A stretch of DNA of 64,000 nt from Methylobacterium terricola (GTDB taxonomy: Bacteria; Pseudomonadota; Alphaproteobacteria; Rhizobiales; Beijerinckiaceae). Below are positions 35,503-44,464 of this stretch, piece after piece (position 1 is the stretch's first letter; each line of letters starts with the position of its first letter). Location of the stretch: NCBI RefSeq assembly GCF_006151805.1, contig NZ_VDDA01000002.1, positions 248,001 through 312,000 of the forward strand, given 5' to 3'. Position numbers and translations under genes: made by a program. Under the pieces are notes generated by a model. That model was given only the letters and a program-made list of their open reading frames with translations. It ran no database searches and was not told where the DNA came from.

Positions 35503-36915
35503 ATGCCGCCCCGCCCCGCCGTCGCCGCCCTCCTCGCCCTGCTGGCGCTCGCCCCGGCCTGCCAGGCCGGCGCGGCCGACGGCCTGCCGCTGACCGTGCT
35601 GACCGAGCGCAGCGGCCCGGCTTCCGCGACCGGCACACCGCTGGCAAACGGCCTGTCCGACTACCTCACGATGCTCGACCGGCGCGACGGCGGCGTCGGC
35701 GGGATCCCGCTCGCCGTCGAGGAATGCGAGACAGGGGGCGAGGCGGCGCGGGCGCTCGCCTGCTACGAGGCGGCGCTCGCCCGCGGCAGCATCGCGGTGG
35801 TGCCCGGCACCGCCGATGCGACGCTCGCCCTGCTGCCGCGCCTCGCCGCGGGCCGGACGCCCCTGGTCTCGTCCGGCTACGGCCCCGCCGCGATGGCCCG
35901 GGGCGACGCCCTGCCCTGGGCCTTCGCGCCGCCCGTCACGGTCTGGGGCGCCGCGGCCGCGGCGCTGGCCCATCTCGCGCAGGACGGCAGCGAGGGCAGC
36001 CCGCTCGGACGCAGCCTCGCCTACCTGCACCGCGACAGCCCGGCCGGGCGCGAGCCGGTGGCGGTCTTGCGGGCGCTCGCGGCGGAGGCCGGGCTGGAGT
36101 TCCGGGCCTATGCCCTGCCGGATCCGGGCCCAGAGGGGGGCGAGGCGCGCTCGCCCGATCCGTCGCCCGACCCCTTGCCCGACCGTCCACCTGATCCCTG
36201 GCGCACCGCCCGTGCGGCGGACCCGGATTACGTGATCCTCGACGCCAGCGCCGGCCTCCCCGGCACGCCGCTGCGCGACGCCGCGGCGGCGGGCTTTCCC
36301 CTCAACCGGATCGTCACCGTGGGCTGGACCGGGGAGGACGACCTGCTGCGCCCGGCCGCCGGCGCCCGCGACCTCACGGCGAAGGGCCTGCGCATCGTGA
36401 CCTGGCACGCGCTCGGCGACAGCTTCCCGGCCTTCGACCAGATCGACCTTCTGGTGGTCGATGCCGGGCTGTCGCGCACGCCGAAGGACGAGGGCGCCGG
36501 CCCCCTCTACAATCGCGGCGTCTATGCCGGGGTGATCCTGGCCGAGGGGGTCCGCAATGCCCAGCGCCTCGCCGGCCGGGCGCGGATCGACGGGGCCGAG
36601 ATGCGCCGCGGGCTCGAGGCGATCAACCTCGACCCGGTGCGCTGGAAGGAACTCGGGCTCGTCGGCTTCGCCCGCCGCCTGCGCCTGTCCTGCGCCGACC
36701 ATAGCGGCCACCGCCCGGTCACCGTCCAGGAATGGACCGGCGCGCGCTGGGTCCAGGTCGGCGACGAGATCCCGGTGCCGCGCGAGCGGCTGGCCCCGCA
36801 TCTCGACGCCGCCGTGGCGGCCTATGCCGAGCGCGCCGCGACCGGGACCGGCAGCGCCCGGGAGACCCCGACCCGGGAGACCCCAACCCGGGAGGCTTGC
36901 CCGGCCCGCCCGTGA
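35503..36915 (+). CDS. ABC transporter substrate-binding protein (branched-chain amino acid type)
   Basis: A 470-residue periplasmic protein. The signal peptide runs to about residue 28 (PACQAGAADG). The mature part has the Peripla_BP_6 pattern: ANGLSDYLTMLDRRDGGVGG, VVPGTADATLALLP and RIVTVGWTGEDD. An acidic Pro/Asp insert (PDPSPDPLPDRPPD) interrupts the domain. No permease or ATPase gene adjoins, so it is orphan. Similar proteins lie near methanol-oxidation and PQQ-enzyme genes in methylotrophs, but no such genes are here. Confidence 0.75.
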   Translation: MPPRPAVAALLALLALAPACQAGAADGLPLTVLTERSGPASATGTPLANGLSDYLTMLDRRDGGVGGIPLAVEECETGGEAARALACYEAALARGSIAVVPGTADATLALLPRLAAGRTPLVSSGYGPAAMARGDALPWAFAPPVTVWGAAAAALAHLAQDGSEGSPLGRSLAYLHRDSPAGREPVAVLRALAAEAGLEFRAYALPDPGPEGGEARSPDPSPDPLPDRPPDPWRTARAADPDYVILDASAGLPGTPLRDAAAAGFPLNRIVTVGWTGEDDLLRPAAGARDLTAKGLRIVTWHALGDSFPAFDQIDLLVVDAGLSRTPKDEGAGPLYNRGVYAGVILAEGVRNAQRLAGRARIDGAEMRRGLEAINLDPVRWKELGLVGFARRLRLSCADHSGHRPVTVQEWTGARWVQVGDEIPVPRERLAPHLDAAVAAYAERAATGTGSARETPTRETPTREACPARP

Positions 36916-37199
36916 CAAGTCTTCGCGCGATGGCTGTGTTGCGCGACGACGTCCGTCCTGGTCCGACGGGTTTCCGCGACCGGTCTTCGGTCGCCGGGTC
37001 GGTGCATTCGGCATCCGGGGCGACCTTGCGGCAGCCCGCTATCCTTGGGGCAGCCTGCCGCGACACCGCGAAAACGCCGGATGAGCGCGGTGCGGGGCTG
37101 TACCCCGGGCCGTCATTCTCCTAGTGCGGGCATGGCGCAGGGCTCCACGGCCCGCGTCGCGCCGACATCGCTCACCCCGGGGAGGAGACCGAACCCGCG
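36916..37199. other. 284-base intergenic region
   Basis: I find no gene, terminator or clear operator here. It presumably holds the promoter of the transporter gene that starts at 37200, which has GGGGAGGAG 7-15 bases before ATG. Confidence 0.4.
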
Positions 37200-38549
37200 A
37201 TGACCAGCACTGCCCAGAGCCGGCCCGGATCAGCCGACGGCCTCGCCTCGCAAGACCCCACCATCGCGGCCTACGACAACAAGGCGCGCATCAAGGCCAT
37301 CATCGGCTCCTCGTCGGGCAACCTCGTCGAGTGGTACGATTTCTATGCCTATGCCTTCACGGCGATCTACTTCAAGGACGTGTTCTTCCCGGGCTCCGAC
37401 CCGACGGTGCAGCTCATCAACACGGCGGCGGTGTTCGCCATCGGCTTCCTGATGCGGCCGATCGGCGGCTGGCTGTTCGGCCGCGTCGCCGACCGCTACG
37501 GCCGCAAGACCTCGATGCTCATCTCCGTGATGATGATGTGCGCGGGCTCGCTCGTCATCGCGATCCTGCCGACCTACGCCCAGATCGGGATCTTCGCGCC
37601 GGTGCTGCTGCTCTTCGCCCGCATGGCGCAGGGCCTGTCGGTCGGCGGCGAGTACGGCACCTCGGCGACCTACATGAGCGAGGTGGCGCTGAAGGGGAAG
37701 CGCGGCTTCTACGGCTCGTTCCAGTACGTCACGCTGATCGGCGGGCAGCTGCTGGCCTCGCTGGTCGTGGTGCTGGTGACCCTCACCCTCGACGACAAGG
37801 CGATGACCGCCTGGGGCTGGCGCATCCCGTTCTTCATCGGCGCCGCCGCCGCCGTGGTCGCGCTCTACCTGCGGCGCTCCCTGCACGAGACCTCGACCGC
37901 CGAGACCCGCACCTCGCGCGAGGCCGGCAGCATGGCGTCGATCTGGCGCAACCACCGCCGTGCCTTCGTCACCGTGCTCGGCTACACCGCCGGCGGCTCG
38001 CTGATCTTCTATACCTTCACCACGTACATGCAGAAGTACCTGGTGAACACCACCCACATGGACAAGAAGACCGCCAACCTGGTGATGACGGCGGTGTTGT
38101 TCACCTACATGGTCGTGCAGCCCCTGTTCGGCATGTTCGCCGACCGGTTCGGCCGCAAGACCGCGATGCTGCTGTTCGGCGCCTCGACCACGCTGCTGAC
38201 GGTGCCGCTGCTGCACGCGATCGCCGGCGCGCAGAACCCGATCGTCGCCTACGGGCTGATTACCGCAGCGTTGCTCTGCGTCTCGTTCTACACCTCGATC
38301 AGCGGCCTGGTGAAGGCCGAGATGTTCCCGGCCGAGGTGCGGGCGCTCGGCGTCGGCCTGTCCTACGCCATCGCCAACGCGATCTTCGGCGGCTCGGCCG
38401 AGTTCGTGGCCTTGACCTTCAAGGAGGCCGGTTCCGAGACGACCTTCTACTGGTACGTGACGGCGATGTGCGCCATCGCGTTCCTGGTCTCGCTCCAGAT
38501 GCCCGACAGCCGCCGCTCCGGCTACCTGCAGGGCGACGGGACGGCCTGA
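37200..38549 (+). CDS. MFS metabolite:H+ symporter (alpha-ketoglutarate permease type)
   Basis: A 449-residue membrane protein of the metabolite:H+ symporter group, with twelve hydrophobic segments. The family marks are [19 protein letters not shown] at the start, [17 protein letters not shown] (loop 2-3), [19 protein letters not shown] and [16 protein letters not shown]. It is closest to KgtP-like dicarboxylate or alpha-ketoglutarate importers, and the substrate cannot be fixed from sequence. It stands alone. Confidence 0.9.
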   Translation: MTSTAQSRPGSADGLASQDPTIAAYDNKARIKAIIGSSSGNLVEWYDFYAYAFTAIYFKDVFFPGSDPTVQLINTAAVFAIGFLMRPIGGWLFGRVADRYGRKTSMLISVMMMCAGSLVIAILPTYAQIGIFAPVLLLFARMAQGLSVGGEYGTSATYMSEVALKGKRGFYGSFQYVTLIGGQLLASLVVVLVTLTLDDKAMTAWGWRIPFFIGAAAAVVALYLRRSLHETSTAETRTSREAGSMASIWRNHRRAFVTVLGYTAGGSLIFYTFTTYMQKYLVNTTHMDKKTANLVMTAVLFTYMVVQPLFGMFADRFGRKTAMLLFGASTTLLTVPLLHAIAGAQNPIVAYGLITAALLCVSFYTSISGLVKAEMFPAEVRALGVGLSYAIANAIFGGSAEFVALTFKEAGSETTFYWYVTAMCAIAFLVSLQMPDSRRSGYLQGDGTA

Positions 38550-38670
38550 TCGGCCAGCGCTCCCGTATCGACGAGTCGATGCGGGAGCATCCGGCGCATG
38601 GGCGCCGGTGCCCATGCGGGCTTGCCCGCCCCACGCGAGCGAGGGACGGGTCGCCAACGGTGTCATACCC

Positions 38671-38702
38671 TCGCGCCTTCGGACGGGTTCGTTCGAAGGC
38701 GC
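38671..38702. terminator. hairpin between convergent genes
   Basis: GCGCCTTCG near 38672 pairs with CGAAGGCGC near 38694, around 13 bases. It lies between the transporter and the msrP stop codons. There is no T tract on either side. Confidence 0.45.
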
Positions 38703-38708
38703 AAGGCA

Positions 38709-39683
38709 TCAGACGAACAGGCGCTCCTTCTCGAGCCCCTTGTACAGGTCGGCGACCTGGGCGCCGTAGCCGTTATAGATCAGCGTCGGCACCCGCTCGT
38801 CGGTGCCCAGCACCCGCTCGCTCGCCTGGCTCCAGCGCGGATGCGGCACCGCCGGGTTCACGTTGGCCCAGAAGCCGTATTCCGAGGCCTGCAATCCCTC
38901 CCAGAAGGTCTTGGGCCGCTCCGCCGTGAAGGTGATGCGGTTGATCGACTTGACCGACTTGAAGCCGTACTTCCACGGCACGGCGAGCCGCAGCGGCGCG
39001 CCGAACTGGTTGAGCAGCGGCTTGCCGTAGATTCCGGTCACCATGAAGGCCAGCTCGTTGTTGGCCTCCGCCATCGTCAGGCCCTCGGTGTAGGGCCAGG
39101 GATAGAAGAAGGCGCGCTGGCCCGGCGCCATCGCCTTGTCCATGAAGGTCTGCATCTGGATGTACTTGGCGTCGCCCTTGGGCTTGGCCAACGCCACCAG
39201 GGCGCTGAGCGGGAAGCCGGTCCACGGCACCGCCATCGACCACGCCTCGACGCAGCGGTGCCGGTAGAGCCGCTCCTCCAGCGCCATCTTGCGCACCAGG
39301 TCCTCGAAGCCGATCTCGAACGGCGTCTCGACCAGGCCGTCGATCTTGATCGTCCAGGGCTGGACCTTGAGCGCGTTCGAGCCGGGGGTCACCGTCTTGT
39401 TGGTGCCGTACTCGTAAAAGTTGTTGTAGTCGGCGCTGTAGCGCTCCGCCGTCACCGGGCGGTCGAGGGTGTAGGCCGGGTTTTGCTTGGCCGGGTAGAG
39501 GTCGGCGGTCTTCACCGCGCCCGTCCCCTCCCCCGGCAGCGCCGCGAGGGCCGGTCCGCCGGCGAGCGAGGCCGCCGCCATCCCCAGGCTGCCGCCGAGC
39601 AGCGCCCGACGGTTGAGGAAGACCGATTCCGGGGTGGCGAGGCGCTCGGGCATCTCCCAGCCGCGCTTGACCTTGATGAGCAT
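38709..39683 (-). CDS. msrP: periplasmic methionine-sulfoxide reductase catalytic subunit
   Basis: A 324-residue molybdopterin enzyme (MsrP/YedY) that repairs oxidised methionines in periplasmic proteins. A twin-arginine signal (NRRALLGGSLGMAAASLAGG) starts it. The Mo-ligand Cys is in YRHRCVEAWSMAVPWTGFPL; further marks are PYTEGLTMAEA and PRWSQASERVLG. The heme-bearing quinol partner MsrQ is usually encoded beside it but is not found in this window. ATG 39683 is followed by MLIKVKRGWE, as in relatives. Confidence 0.92.
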   Translation of the reverse strand: MLIKVKRGWEMPERLATPESVFLNRRALLGGSLGMAAASLAGGPALAALPGEGTGAVKTADLYPAKQNPAYTLDRPVTAERYSADYNNFYEYGTNKTVTPGSNALKVQPWTIKIDGLVETPFEIGFEDLVRKMALEERLYRHRCVEAWSMAVPWTGFPLSALVALAKPKGDAKYIQMQTFMDKAMAPGQRAFFYPWPYTEGLTMAEANNELAFMVTGIYGKPLLNQFGAPLRLAVPWKYGFKSVKSINRITFTAERPKTFWEGLQASEYGFWANVNPAVPHPRWSQASERVLGTDERVPTLIYNGYGAQVADLYKGLEKERLFV

Positions 39684-39876
39684 GACGCAAGTCCCTGGAG
39701 GCACGTCTCTGAAAGGCAGAGTGTTGCAGCGGACATCGGGGCGAATGGCCTGCGGCGCAAGTCACGGTTCAGCGAGGTTCCACCGCGCGGCGGCGCGGCT
39801 GCATCGGGGTGGGAAACCGGTCCGCCACCGCGGCGTGAGCGACGACAGCGGGGTCGCATCGTGCGATAGAACCCCC

Positions 39877-40305
39877 ATGCCCGCCAAGAATCCCCAAGCC
39901 AAGAAGCCCCAAGCCAAGAGTAACCAGGCCAAGATTACTCAGGCCAAGAATCCGTCAGCCAAGGGTACTCAGGCCAAGGATCCTCCCGCCAAGGATCCTC
40001 AGGCGAAGGATCCTCAGGCGAAGGATTCTCAGGCCAAGGGTTCTCAGGCCAAGGGTCCTCAGGCGAAGAAGCCCCAGGCGAAGAAGCCGAAGCACACCGC
40101 CTTCACGGTCGCCGTCTCGGCCGCCGACGACGGCACCAGCGCCCCGGCCCTGCGGGTCTACGTCGCCATGGCGACGGATCCCCTCGCCGCCGTGGCCATC
40201 GTGCAGGCGCTGATGCCGGAGGCGGCGATCGAGCTGAGCGGCACCCTCTCCGACCGCCTCGCCGCGCGGCTGAAGCTGAAGCCGGGCGAGGTCCGGCCGA
40301 TCTGA
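39877..40305 (+). CDS. lysine-rich pentapeptide-repeat protein
   Basis: A 142-residue protein. Residues 6-70 are 13 tandem pentapeptides of the form PQAKK/PQAKD/SQAKG, strongly basic and probably disordered, like the tails of histone-H1-like or nucleoid proteins. Residues 75-142 (AFTVAVSAADDGTSAPALRV ending LKPGEVRPI) form a small compact domain unknown to me. ATG 39877 fits the upstream start of coding quality; no strong ribosome site is present. It may bind DNA or RNA; this is inference. Confidence 0.62.
   Translation: MPAKNPQAKKPQAKSNQAKITQAKNPSAKGTQAKDPPAKDPQAKDPQAKDSQAKGSQAKGPQAKKPQAKKPKHTAFTVAVSAADDGTSAPALRVYVAMATDPLAAVAIVQALMPEAAIELSGTLSDRLAARLKLKPGEVRPI
39892..40086 (+). repeat. 15-base tandem repeat, 13 copies, in the coding sequence
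   Basis: Thirteen in-frame 15-base units of consensus CAGGCCAAGGATCCT encode the pentapeptides. Units differ mainly in the last two codons, and the AAG lysine codon is present in each. The period is a multiple of three, so copy-number change keeps the frame. Confidence 0.88.
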
Positions 40306-40322
40306 ATTCGGATCGCGCCCGG

Positions 40323-40380
40323 GGCCGCCTCGGCAGCCTCCGACGTCGCTCGAGGTGATCCCGGGTTCCGCGAGGCGGCC
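40323..40380. repeat. intergenic inverted repeat
   Basis: Arms GGCCGCCTCG (40323-40332) and CGAGGCGGCC (40371-40380) flank a 38-base loop, between the pentapeptide-repeat gene and the SoxA-like gene. Confidence 0.55.
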
Positions 40381-40453
40381 ACGGGGTGACGTCGAGGTCG
40401 CGCAGACGCGTCCTGCGTGCGCACGGATCCTCTCGCGTATAGGCTGTCGCGCC

Positions 40454-41254
40454 ATGAGCGATGCCCCCCGGATACGCGCAACGATCGGCCGGACCGCCGC
40501 CGGCCTCGCCCTCGCGGCCCTGCTCCTCGGCCTGGCCGCCGCGCACGAGATCCCGCCCGCCAAGCGCCGCTCCGGCTTCGACCAGATGGCGCCCGAGACC
40601 CGGGCGATGCAGGCCGACGACACCGCCAATCCGGGCATGCTCTGGGTCCAGGACGGGGCGGAGCTGTTCTCGCGCCCTCCCTCCCCGGGCGCCCCCGCCT
40701 GCACGGCCTGTCACACCGAGGCGTCGCTGCGCGGCACGGCCGCGCGCTACCCGGCCTGGGACGAGGGAGCGGGCCGGCCGGTCGACCTCGAAGGCCGGAT
40801 CGACCTCTGCCGCACCCGCCACCAGGGCGCGGCGCCGCTGCCGCGCGAGGGCCACGACCTGCTGGCGCTCACCGCCTATCTCGGCCACCTCGCCCGCGGG
40901 CAGCCGCTGGCCCCGCCGACCGACCCGCGCCTCGCGCCGGCCCGGGACGAGGGCCGCCGGCTGTTCGAGACGCCGATGGGCCAACTCGGCTTCTCCTGCG
41001 CCGCCTGCCACGACGCGCTCTGGGGCCGGCGCCTCGGCGCCGCCACGATCCCGCAGGGCCATCCCACCGGCTACCCGCTCTACCGGCTCGAATGGCAGGA
41101 TCTCGGCGCGCTGGAGCGGCGCCTGCGCAACTGCCTCACCGGCATGCGGGCCAAGCCGTTCACCCCGGGCTCGGCGGAGGTGGTGGCGCTGACCCTCTAC
41201 CTGATGCAGCGGGCCGCCCCCCTGCCCGTGGAAACCCCGGCCGTGCGTCCGTGA
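40454..41254 (+). CDS. soxA: SoxA-like c-type cytochrome
   Basis: A 266-residue periplasmic cytochrome of the sulfur-oxidation SoxA family. The signal peptide ends near residue 30. Heme sites are ACTACH (83-87) and SCAACH (182-186). Cys227 in LRNCLTGMRAKPF is in the place of the persulfide-forming heme ligand. HPTGYPLYRLEWQ and VDLEGRIDLCRTRHQG are the usual SoxA wording. SoxA normally works with SoxX to attach thiosulfate to SoxYZ; none of those genes is in the window. It lies 54 bases before the nitrile hydratase genes on the same strand. Confidence 0.88.
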   Translation: MSDAPRIRATIGRTAAGLALAALLLGLAAAHEIPPAKRRSGFDQMAPETRAMQADDTANPGMLWVQDGAELFSRPPSPGAPACTACHTEASLRGTAARYPAWDEGAGRPVDLEGRIDLCRTRHQGAAPLPREGHDLLALTAYLGHLARGQPLAPPTDPRLAPARDEGRRLFETPMGQLGFSCAACHDALWGRRLGAATIPQGHPTGYPLYRLEWQDLGALERRLRNCLTGMRAKPFTPGSAEVVALTLYLMQRAAPLPVETPAVRP

Positions 41255-41308
41255 CGGTGGCGGTGCGGGGGCCGGGCGCGTATCCTCGGCTCTCCGGGAG
41301 GGCCCCGC

Positions 41309-41977
41309 ATGGCGCAAGACCACGATCATCACCACGACCACGACCATCACTCGCACGATCACCACGACCACCCGCATGGCAGCGAGCTGTCGCCGATGGA
41401 CCTGCGGGTGCGCGCCCTCGAATCGATCCTGGTCGAGAAGGGCTACGTCGATCCGGCCGCCCTCGACACCCTGATCGAGACCTACGAGACCAAGGTCGGG
41501 CCGCATAACGGGGCCCGGGTGGTGGCGCGGGCCTGGGTCGATCCGGCCTTCAAGGCGCGGCTGCTCCAGGACGGCAGCGCGGCGATGCGCGAGCTGGACG
41601 TCGGCGGGCGCGGCGGCGAGCACATGGTGGTGGTCGAGAACACGCCGGAGGAGCACAACGTCGTCGTCTGCACCCTGTGCTCCTGCTACCCCTGGCCGGT
41701 GCTCGGCCTGCCGCCGGTCTGGTACAAGTCGCCGCCCTACCGCTCCCGCGCCGTCATCGACCCGCGCGGGGTGCTGGCCGAGTTCGGCACGGTTCTGGCC
41801 CCGGAGACGCGGATCCGCGTCTGGGATTCGACCGCGGAGCTCCGCTACATGGTGCTGCCGATGCGCCCCGCCGGCACCGACCATCTCGACGAGGCGGCGC
41901 TCGCTGACCTCGTCACCCGCGACGCGATGATCGGCACCGGGCTGCCCCTGAGTCCCGACCAGGGAGCCCGCGCATGA
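41309..41977 (+). CDS. nthA: nitrile hydratase alpha subunit, cobalt type
   Basis: A 222-residue subunit of the enzyme that hydrates nitriles to amides. The metal site is [10 protein letters not shown] (Cys121, Cys124, Cys126); Thr after the first Cys marks the cobalt type, and the last two Cys should be oxidised to sulfinic and sulfenic acids. The first 23 residues are unusual, with 12 His among Asp residues. The thiocyanate hydrolase gamma subunit shares this motif, so that role must be kept open. Its stop overlaps the beta start in ATGA. Confidence 0.92.
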   Translation: MAQDHDHHHDHDHHSHDHHDHPHGSELSPMDLRVRALESILVEKGYVDPAALDTLIETYETKVGPHNGARVVARAWVDPAFKARLLQDGSAAMRELDVGGRGGEHMVVVENTPEEHNVVVCTLCSCYPWPVLGLPPVWYKSPPYRSRAVIDPRGVLAEFGTVLAPETRIRVWDSTAELRYMVLPMRPAGTDHLDEAALADLVTRDAMIGTGLPLSPDQGARA

Positions 41978-42663
41978 ATGGCGGACAGGATCTCGGCGGC
42001 ATGCAGGGCTTCGGCCCGCTCGGCCTCGAGGCGGACGAGCCCCGGTTCCACGCGGAATGGGAGCGCCGGGTCTTCGCCATGGCGATGGCGATGGGCTATA
42101 CCGGCGCCTGGAACCTCGATGCCAGCCGCGCCGCCCGCGAATCGCTGCCGCCCGGCGAGTACCTGACCTCCAGCTACTACCGGATCTGGTTCCGGGCCCT
42201 GGAAAGCCAAGTGCAGCGGCACGGCCTCGTCGAGGCCGGCGAGCTCGCCGCGGGTGCCGCCCTGGCGCCGCCGGCCCCGGTCGCCCGGGTGCTGAAGGCC
42301 GAGGAGGTAGCCCCGCTCTTCTCCCGCGGCTTCCCGAGCGACCGGCCGGTGGCCACTCCCGCCCGCTTCGCCCCCGGCGACGAGGTGCGGGCCAAGATCG
42401 TCAACCCGACCGGCCACACCCGCCTGCCGCGCTACGTCCGCGGCCGTACCGGCACGGTCGAGCGGGTCCATGGCGGCTTCGTCTTCCCGGACACCAACGC
42501 GGCGCTGTCCGGCGAGGCGCCGCAATGGCTCTACACCGTGCGCTTCGCCGCGGTGGAAGTGTGGGGCGAGGATGCCGATCCGGGGCTCACCGTCTCGGTC
42601 AACGCCTTCGAGAGCTACCTCGAGCCCGCCCGTATCGCCGCGCCGGAGCCGCCGCGCTCATGA
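41974..42663 (+). CDS. nthB: nitrile hydratase beta subunit
   Basis: A 229-residue subunit that forms the heterodimer with the alpha subunit. N-terminal helices ([40 protein letters not shown]) and the C-terminal beta barrel ([40 protein letters not shown]) match NHase beta. Its ends overlap both neighbours by four bases (ATGA), so the three genes should be made together. Confidence 0.93.
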   Translation: MNGGQDLGGMQGFGPLGLEADEPRFHAEWERRVFAMAMAMGYTGAWNLDASRAARESLPPGEYLTSSYYRIWFRALESQVQRHGLVEAGELAAGAALAPPAPVARVLKAEEVAPLFSRGFPSDRPVATPARFAPGDEVRAKIVNPTGHTRLPRYVRGRTGTVERVHGGFVFPDTNAALSGEAPQWLYTVRFAAVEVWGEDADPGLTVSVNAFESYLEPARIAAPEPPRS

Positions 42664-42965
42664 GCCGCCCGCCCGAGCCTCCGGTCTTCGCCGCCCCCTG
42701 GGAGGCGCAGACCTTCGCCCTGGTGGTGTCGCTGCACGATGCCGGCCTGTTCACCTGGGCCGACTGGGCCCAGGCCCTCGGCCGGCACGGCGATCGCACG
42801 GCGGATTACGCCCTGTGGCTCGAGACGATCGAGGCGCTGATCGCCGAGCGCGGGCTGACCAGCCCGGCGGCCCTGGCGGAGCGCCGCGCGGCCTTCGCCC
42901 GTGCCGCGGCGGCGACGCCGCATGGGGAGCCGATCCGGCTGGAGAACGATCCGGGGCCGGCGTGA
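42660..42965 (+). CDS. nitrile hydratase accessory protein
   Basis: A 101-residue protein of the NHase accessory/activator family, related to the beta-subunit N-terminus: PVFAAPWEAQTFALVVSLHD, FTWADWAQALG and YALWLETIEALIAERGLTS. Such proteins help load cobalt into the alpha subunit by subunit exchange. ATG overlaps the beta stop. It ends the operon. Confidence 0.88.
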   Translation: MSRPPEPPVFAAPWEAQTFALVVSLHDAGLFTWADWAQALGRHGDRTADYALWLETIEALIAERGLTSPAALAERRAAFARAAAATPHGEPIRLENDPGPA

Positions 42966-42984
42966 GGCCGAGGGATGGACGGTT

Positions 42985-43036
42985 CTCCCCGCCATTCCGG
43001 GCTTTCGCCTGCGGCGAGCCCCGGAATGGCGGGGAG
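42985..43036. repeat. long intergenic inverted repeat
   Basis: CTCCCCGCCATTCCGGG (42985-43001) and CCCGGAATGGCGGGGAG (43020-43036) are perfect 17-base arms with an 18-base loop. It follows the nitrile hydratase operon by 20 bases and precedes the end of a convergent gene. It may end both transcripts, or be a mobile REP-like element. Confidence 0.75.
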
Positions 43037-43078
43037 ATTGGCGAGCGGCGATAAGGGCCCGCGCATGGGCGGCCGCGC

Positions 43079-43951
43079 TTAACGCCCCGCCCGCCGGGCC
43101 GACACCGTCGCCAAGGCCGCCAGATCCTTCTCCCCGTCGCCATGCGCCAGCGCGTCGAGCAGGCTGTCGCGCAGCACGCTCGCGAGCGGCATCGGCACCC
43201 GGGCGGCCTCGCCGGCCGCCAGCGCCAGGCGCACGTCCTTGGCGCCGAGCGCCAGCCCGAAGCCCGGCGGCTCGTAGCGGCCGGCGGCGATCGAGGCGCC
43301 GTAGTTCTTGTAGACCGGGGCGGCGAAGATCGTGTTCGTCAAGAGGTCGAGGAGATCGGCGGCGGGAACGCCGTGCGCCTCGCCGAGGGCGGCGGCCTCG
43401 CCCATCGCCTCGATCGCCGCGACGATCATCATGTTGCCGGCGAGCTTGACGGCGTTGGCCCGGGCCGGTGCCGCGCCGAACCGCCAGGTCTTCGCGCCCA
43501 TCGCATTGAGGAGCGGCTGCGCCCGGGCGATCGCCTCGTCCGGCCCGGCGGCCAGGATGTTGAGCTTGCCGGCCTCCGCCACGTCCGGCCGGCCGAAGAC
43601 CGGGGCGGAGACGTAAGGGATGCCGGCCCGGCCATGGATCGCCGCCAGCTCCTCGGCGAGCGCGACCGAGATGGTGCTGGTGCCGAGATGCAGCCCCGGT
43701 CCCTGCGCCTGATCGAGCAGGCCGCCCTCGACGATCACGGCGCGGAGCGCGGCGTCGTCGGCCAGCATCGTCACCGCGGCATCGCCCCGGAAGGCCTCGG
43801 CCGGCGTGGCCACCGGTTCGGCGCCGTGGGCGCGCAGCGCCTCGGCGGCGGCGGCGGAGCGGTTCCAGACCCGGACCCGGTGGCCGGCCCTGACCAGGTT
43901 GAGCGCCATCGGCCGGCCCATCCGGCCGAGCCCGAGAAATCCGACATCCAT
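43079..43951 (-). CDS. NAD(P)-dependent beta-hydroxyacid dehydrogenase (3-hydroxyisobutyrate dehydrogenase family)
   Basis: A 290-residue dehydrogenase. The nucleotide-binding start is VGFLGLGRMGRPMALNLVRA; STISVALAEEL and the catalytic-Lys region NAVKLAGNMMIVAAIEAMGE follow. It resembles glyoxylate/succinic-semialdehyde or tartronate-semialdehyde reductases of the family; the substrate is unknown. ATG 43951 gives the MDVGFLGLG start; three further upstream codons are open. Confidence 0.87.
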   Translation of the reverse strand: MDVGFLGLGRMGRPMALNLVRAGHRVRVWNRSAAAAEALRAHGAEPVATPAEAFRGDAAVTMLADDAALRAVIVEGGLLDQAQGPGLHLGTSTISVALAEELAAIHGRAGIPYVSAPVFGRPDVAEAGKLNILAAGPDEAIARAQPLLNAMGAKTWRFGAAPARANAVKLAGNMMIVAAIEAMGEAAALGEAHGVPAADLLDLLTNTIFAAPVYKNYGASIAAGRYEPPGFGLALGAKDVRLALAAGEAARVPMPLASVLRDSLLDALAHGDGEKDLAALATVSARRAGR

Positions 43952-44026
43952 CGCGAACACTCCCGCATCCTCGCGCGGGAGATATGGCGGGTTCGGCGCG
44001 TGTCAGCCCTCGTCGGCGTCAGGCTC

Positions 44027-44464
44027 TTACACGCCGAGAAGCGCGGCCTTCTCGACGCCGAGCACCTCGGCGATCTCGGCCAGCGCCTTGTGCTCCAGCT
44101 CGCTGATGCCGCCCTGGTCGGCAACGTCGGCGGCGATGAGGAAGATGTCCTGGCGCTGCTCCAGCGCCCGGTCGGCGATGGCGCCGACGAGGCGCAGGTT
44201 CTCGAGCCGTCCGGCGCGGCTCTTCGCGCGGGCGATCGCCTCGTGCAGCTCCTGCTCGAGCTTCAGCACCCCGTAGGACTTGTGCAGGACCGGGTTGTTG
44301 CTGAGATCGGCCAGAGCCGTCTCGATCTCCTCCTCGTCGATCTCCTGATCGGCCAGGATCACGGCGGCGGCCGCCGAGCAGGCGGCGTGGAGGAAGGCGG
44401 TATCGCCGGCATAGGACATGACGACCCGGCCGACCCGGGCAAAGGCATCCTGAAACAGCCCCAT
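44027..44464 (-). CDS. TerB-family tellurite-resistance-like protein
   Basis: A 145-residue helical protein: FLHAACSAAAAVILADQEID, EEEIETALADLSNN, ILIAADVADQGG-like and LAEIAEVLGV segments match the TerB fold, with acidic metal-binding residues (ADQEIDEEE). TerB proteins bind metal and occur in stress and phage-defence settings; no other ter gene is here. AAGGACG precedes ATG. Confidence 0.82.
   Translation of the reverse strand: MGLFQDAFARVGRVVMSYAGDTAFLHAACSAAAAVILADQEIDEEEIETALADLSNNPVLHKSYGVLKLEQELHEAIARAKSRAGRLENLRLVGAIADRALEQRQDIFLIAADVADQGGISELEHKALAEIAEVLGVEKAALLGV

Noticed and set aside
32438-35647. A reverse-strand open frame of over 1000 codons
   Set aside because: It is antisense to the PdhS-like kinase, whose motifs are clear on the forward strand.
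39892-40086. Possible CRISPR or non-coding satellite
   Set aside because: The 15-base units are contiguous and encode a regular pentapeptide.
44027-44464. TerB-like gene as part of a tellurite or phage-defence island
   Set aside because: No other ter, nuclease or defence gene is near. A lone TerB-fold protein is common in this group.
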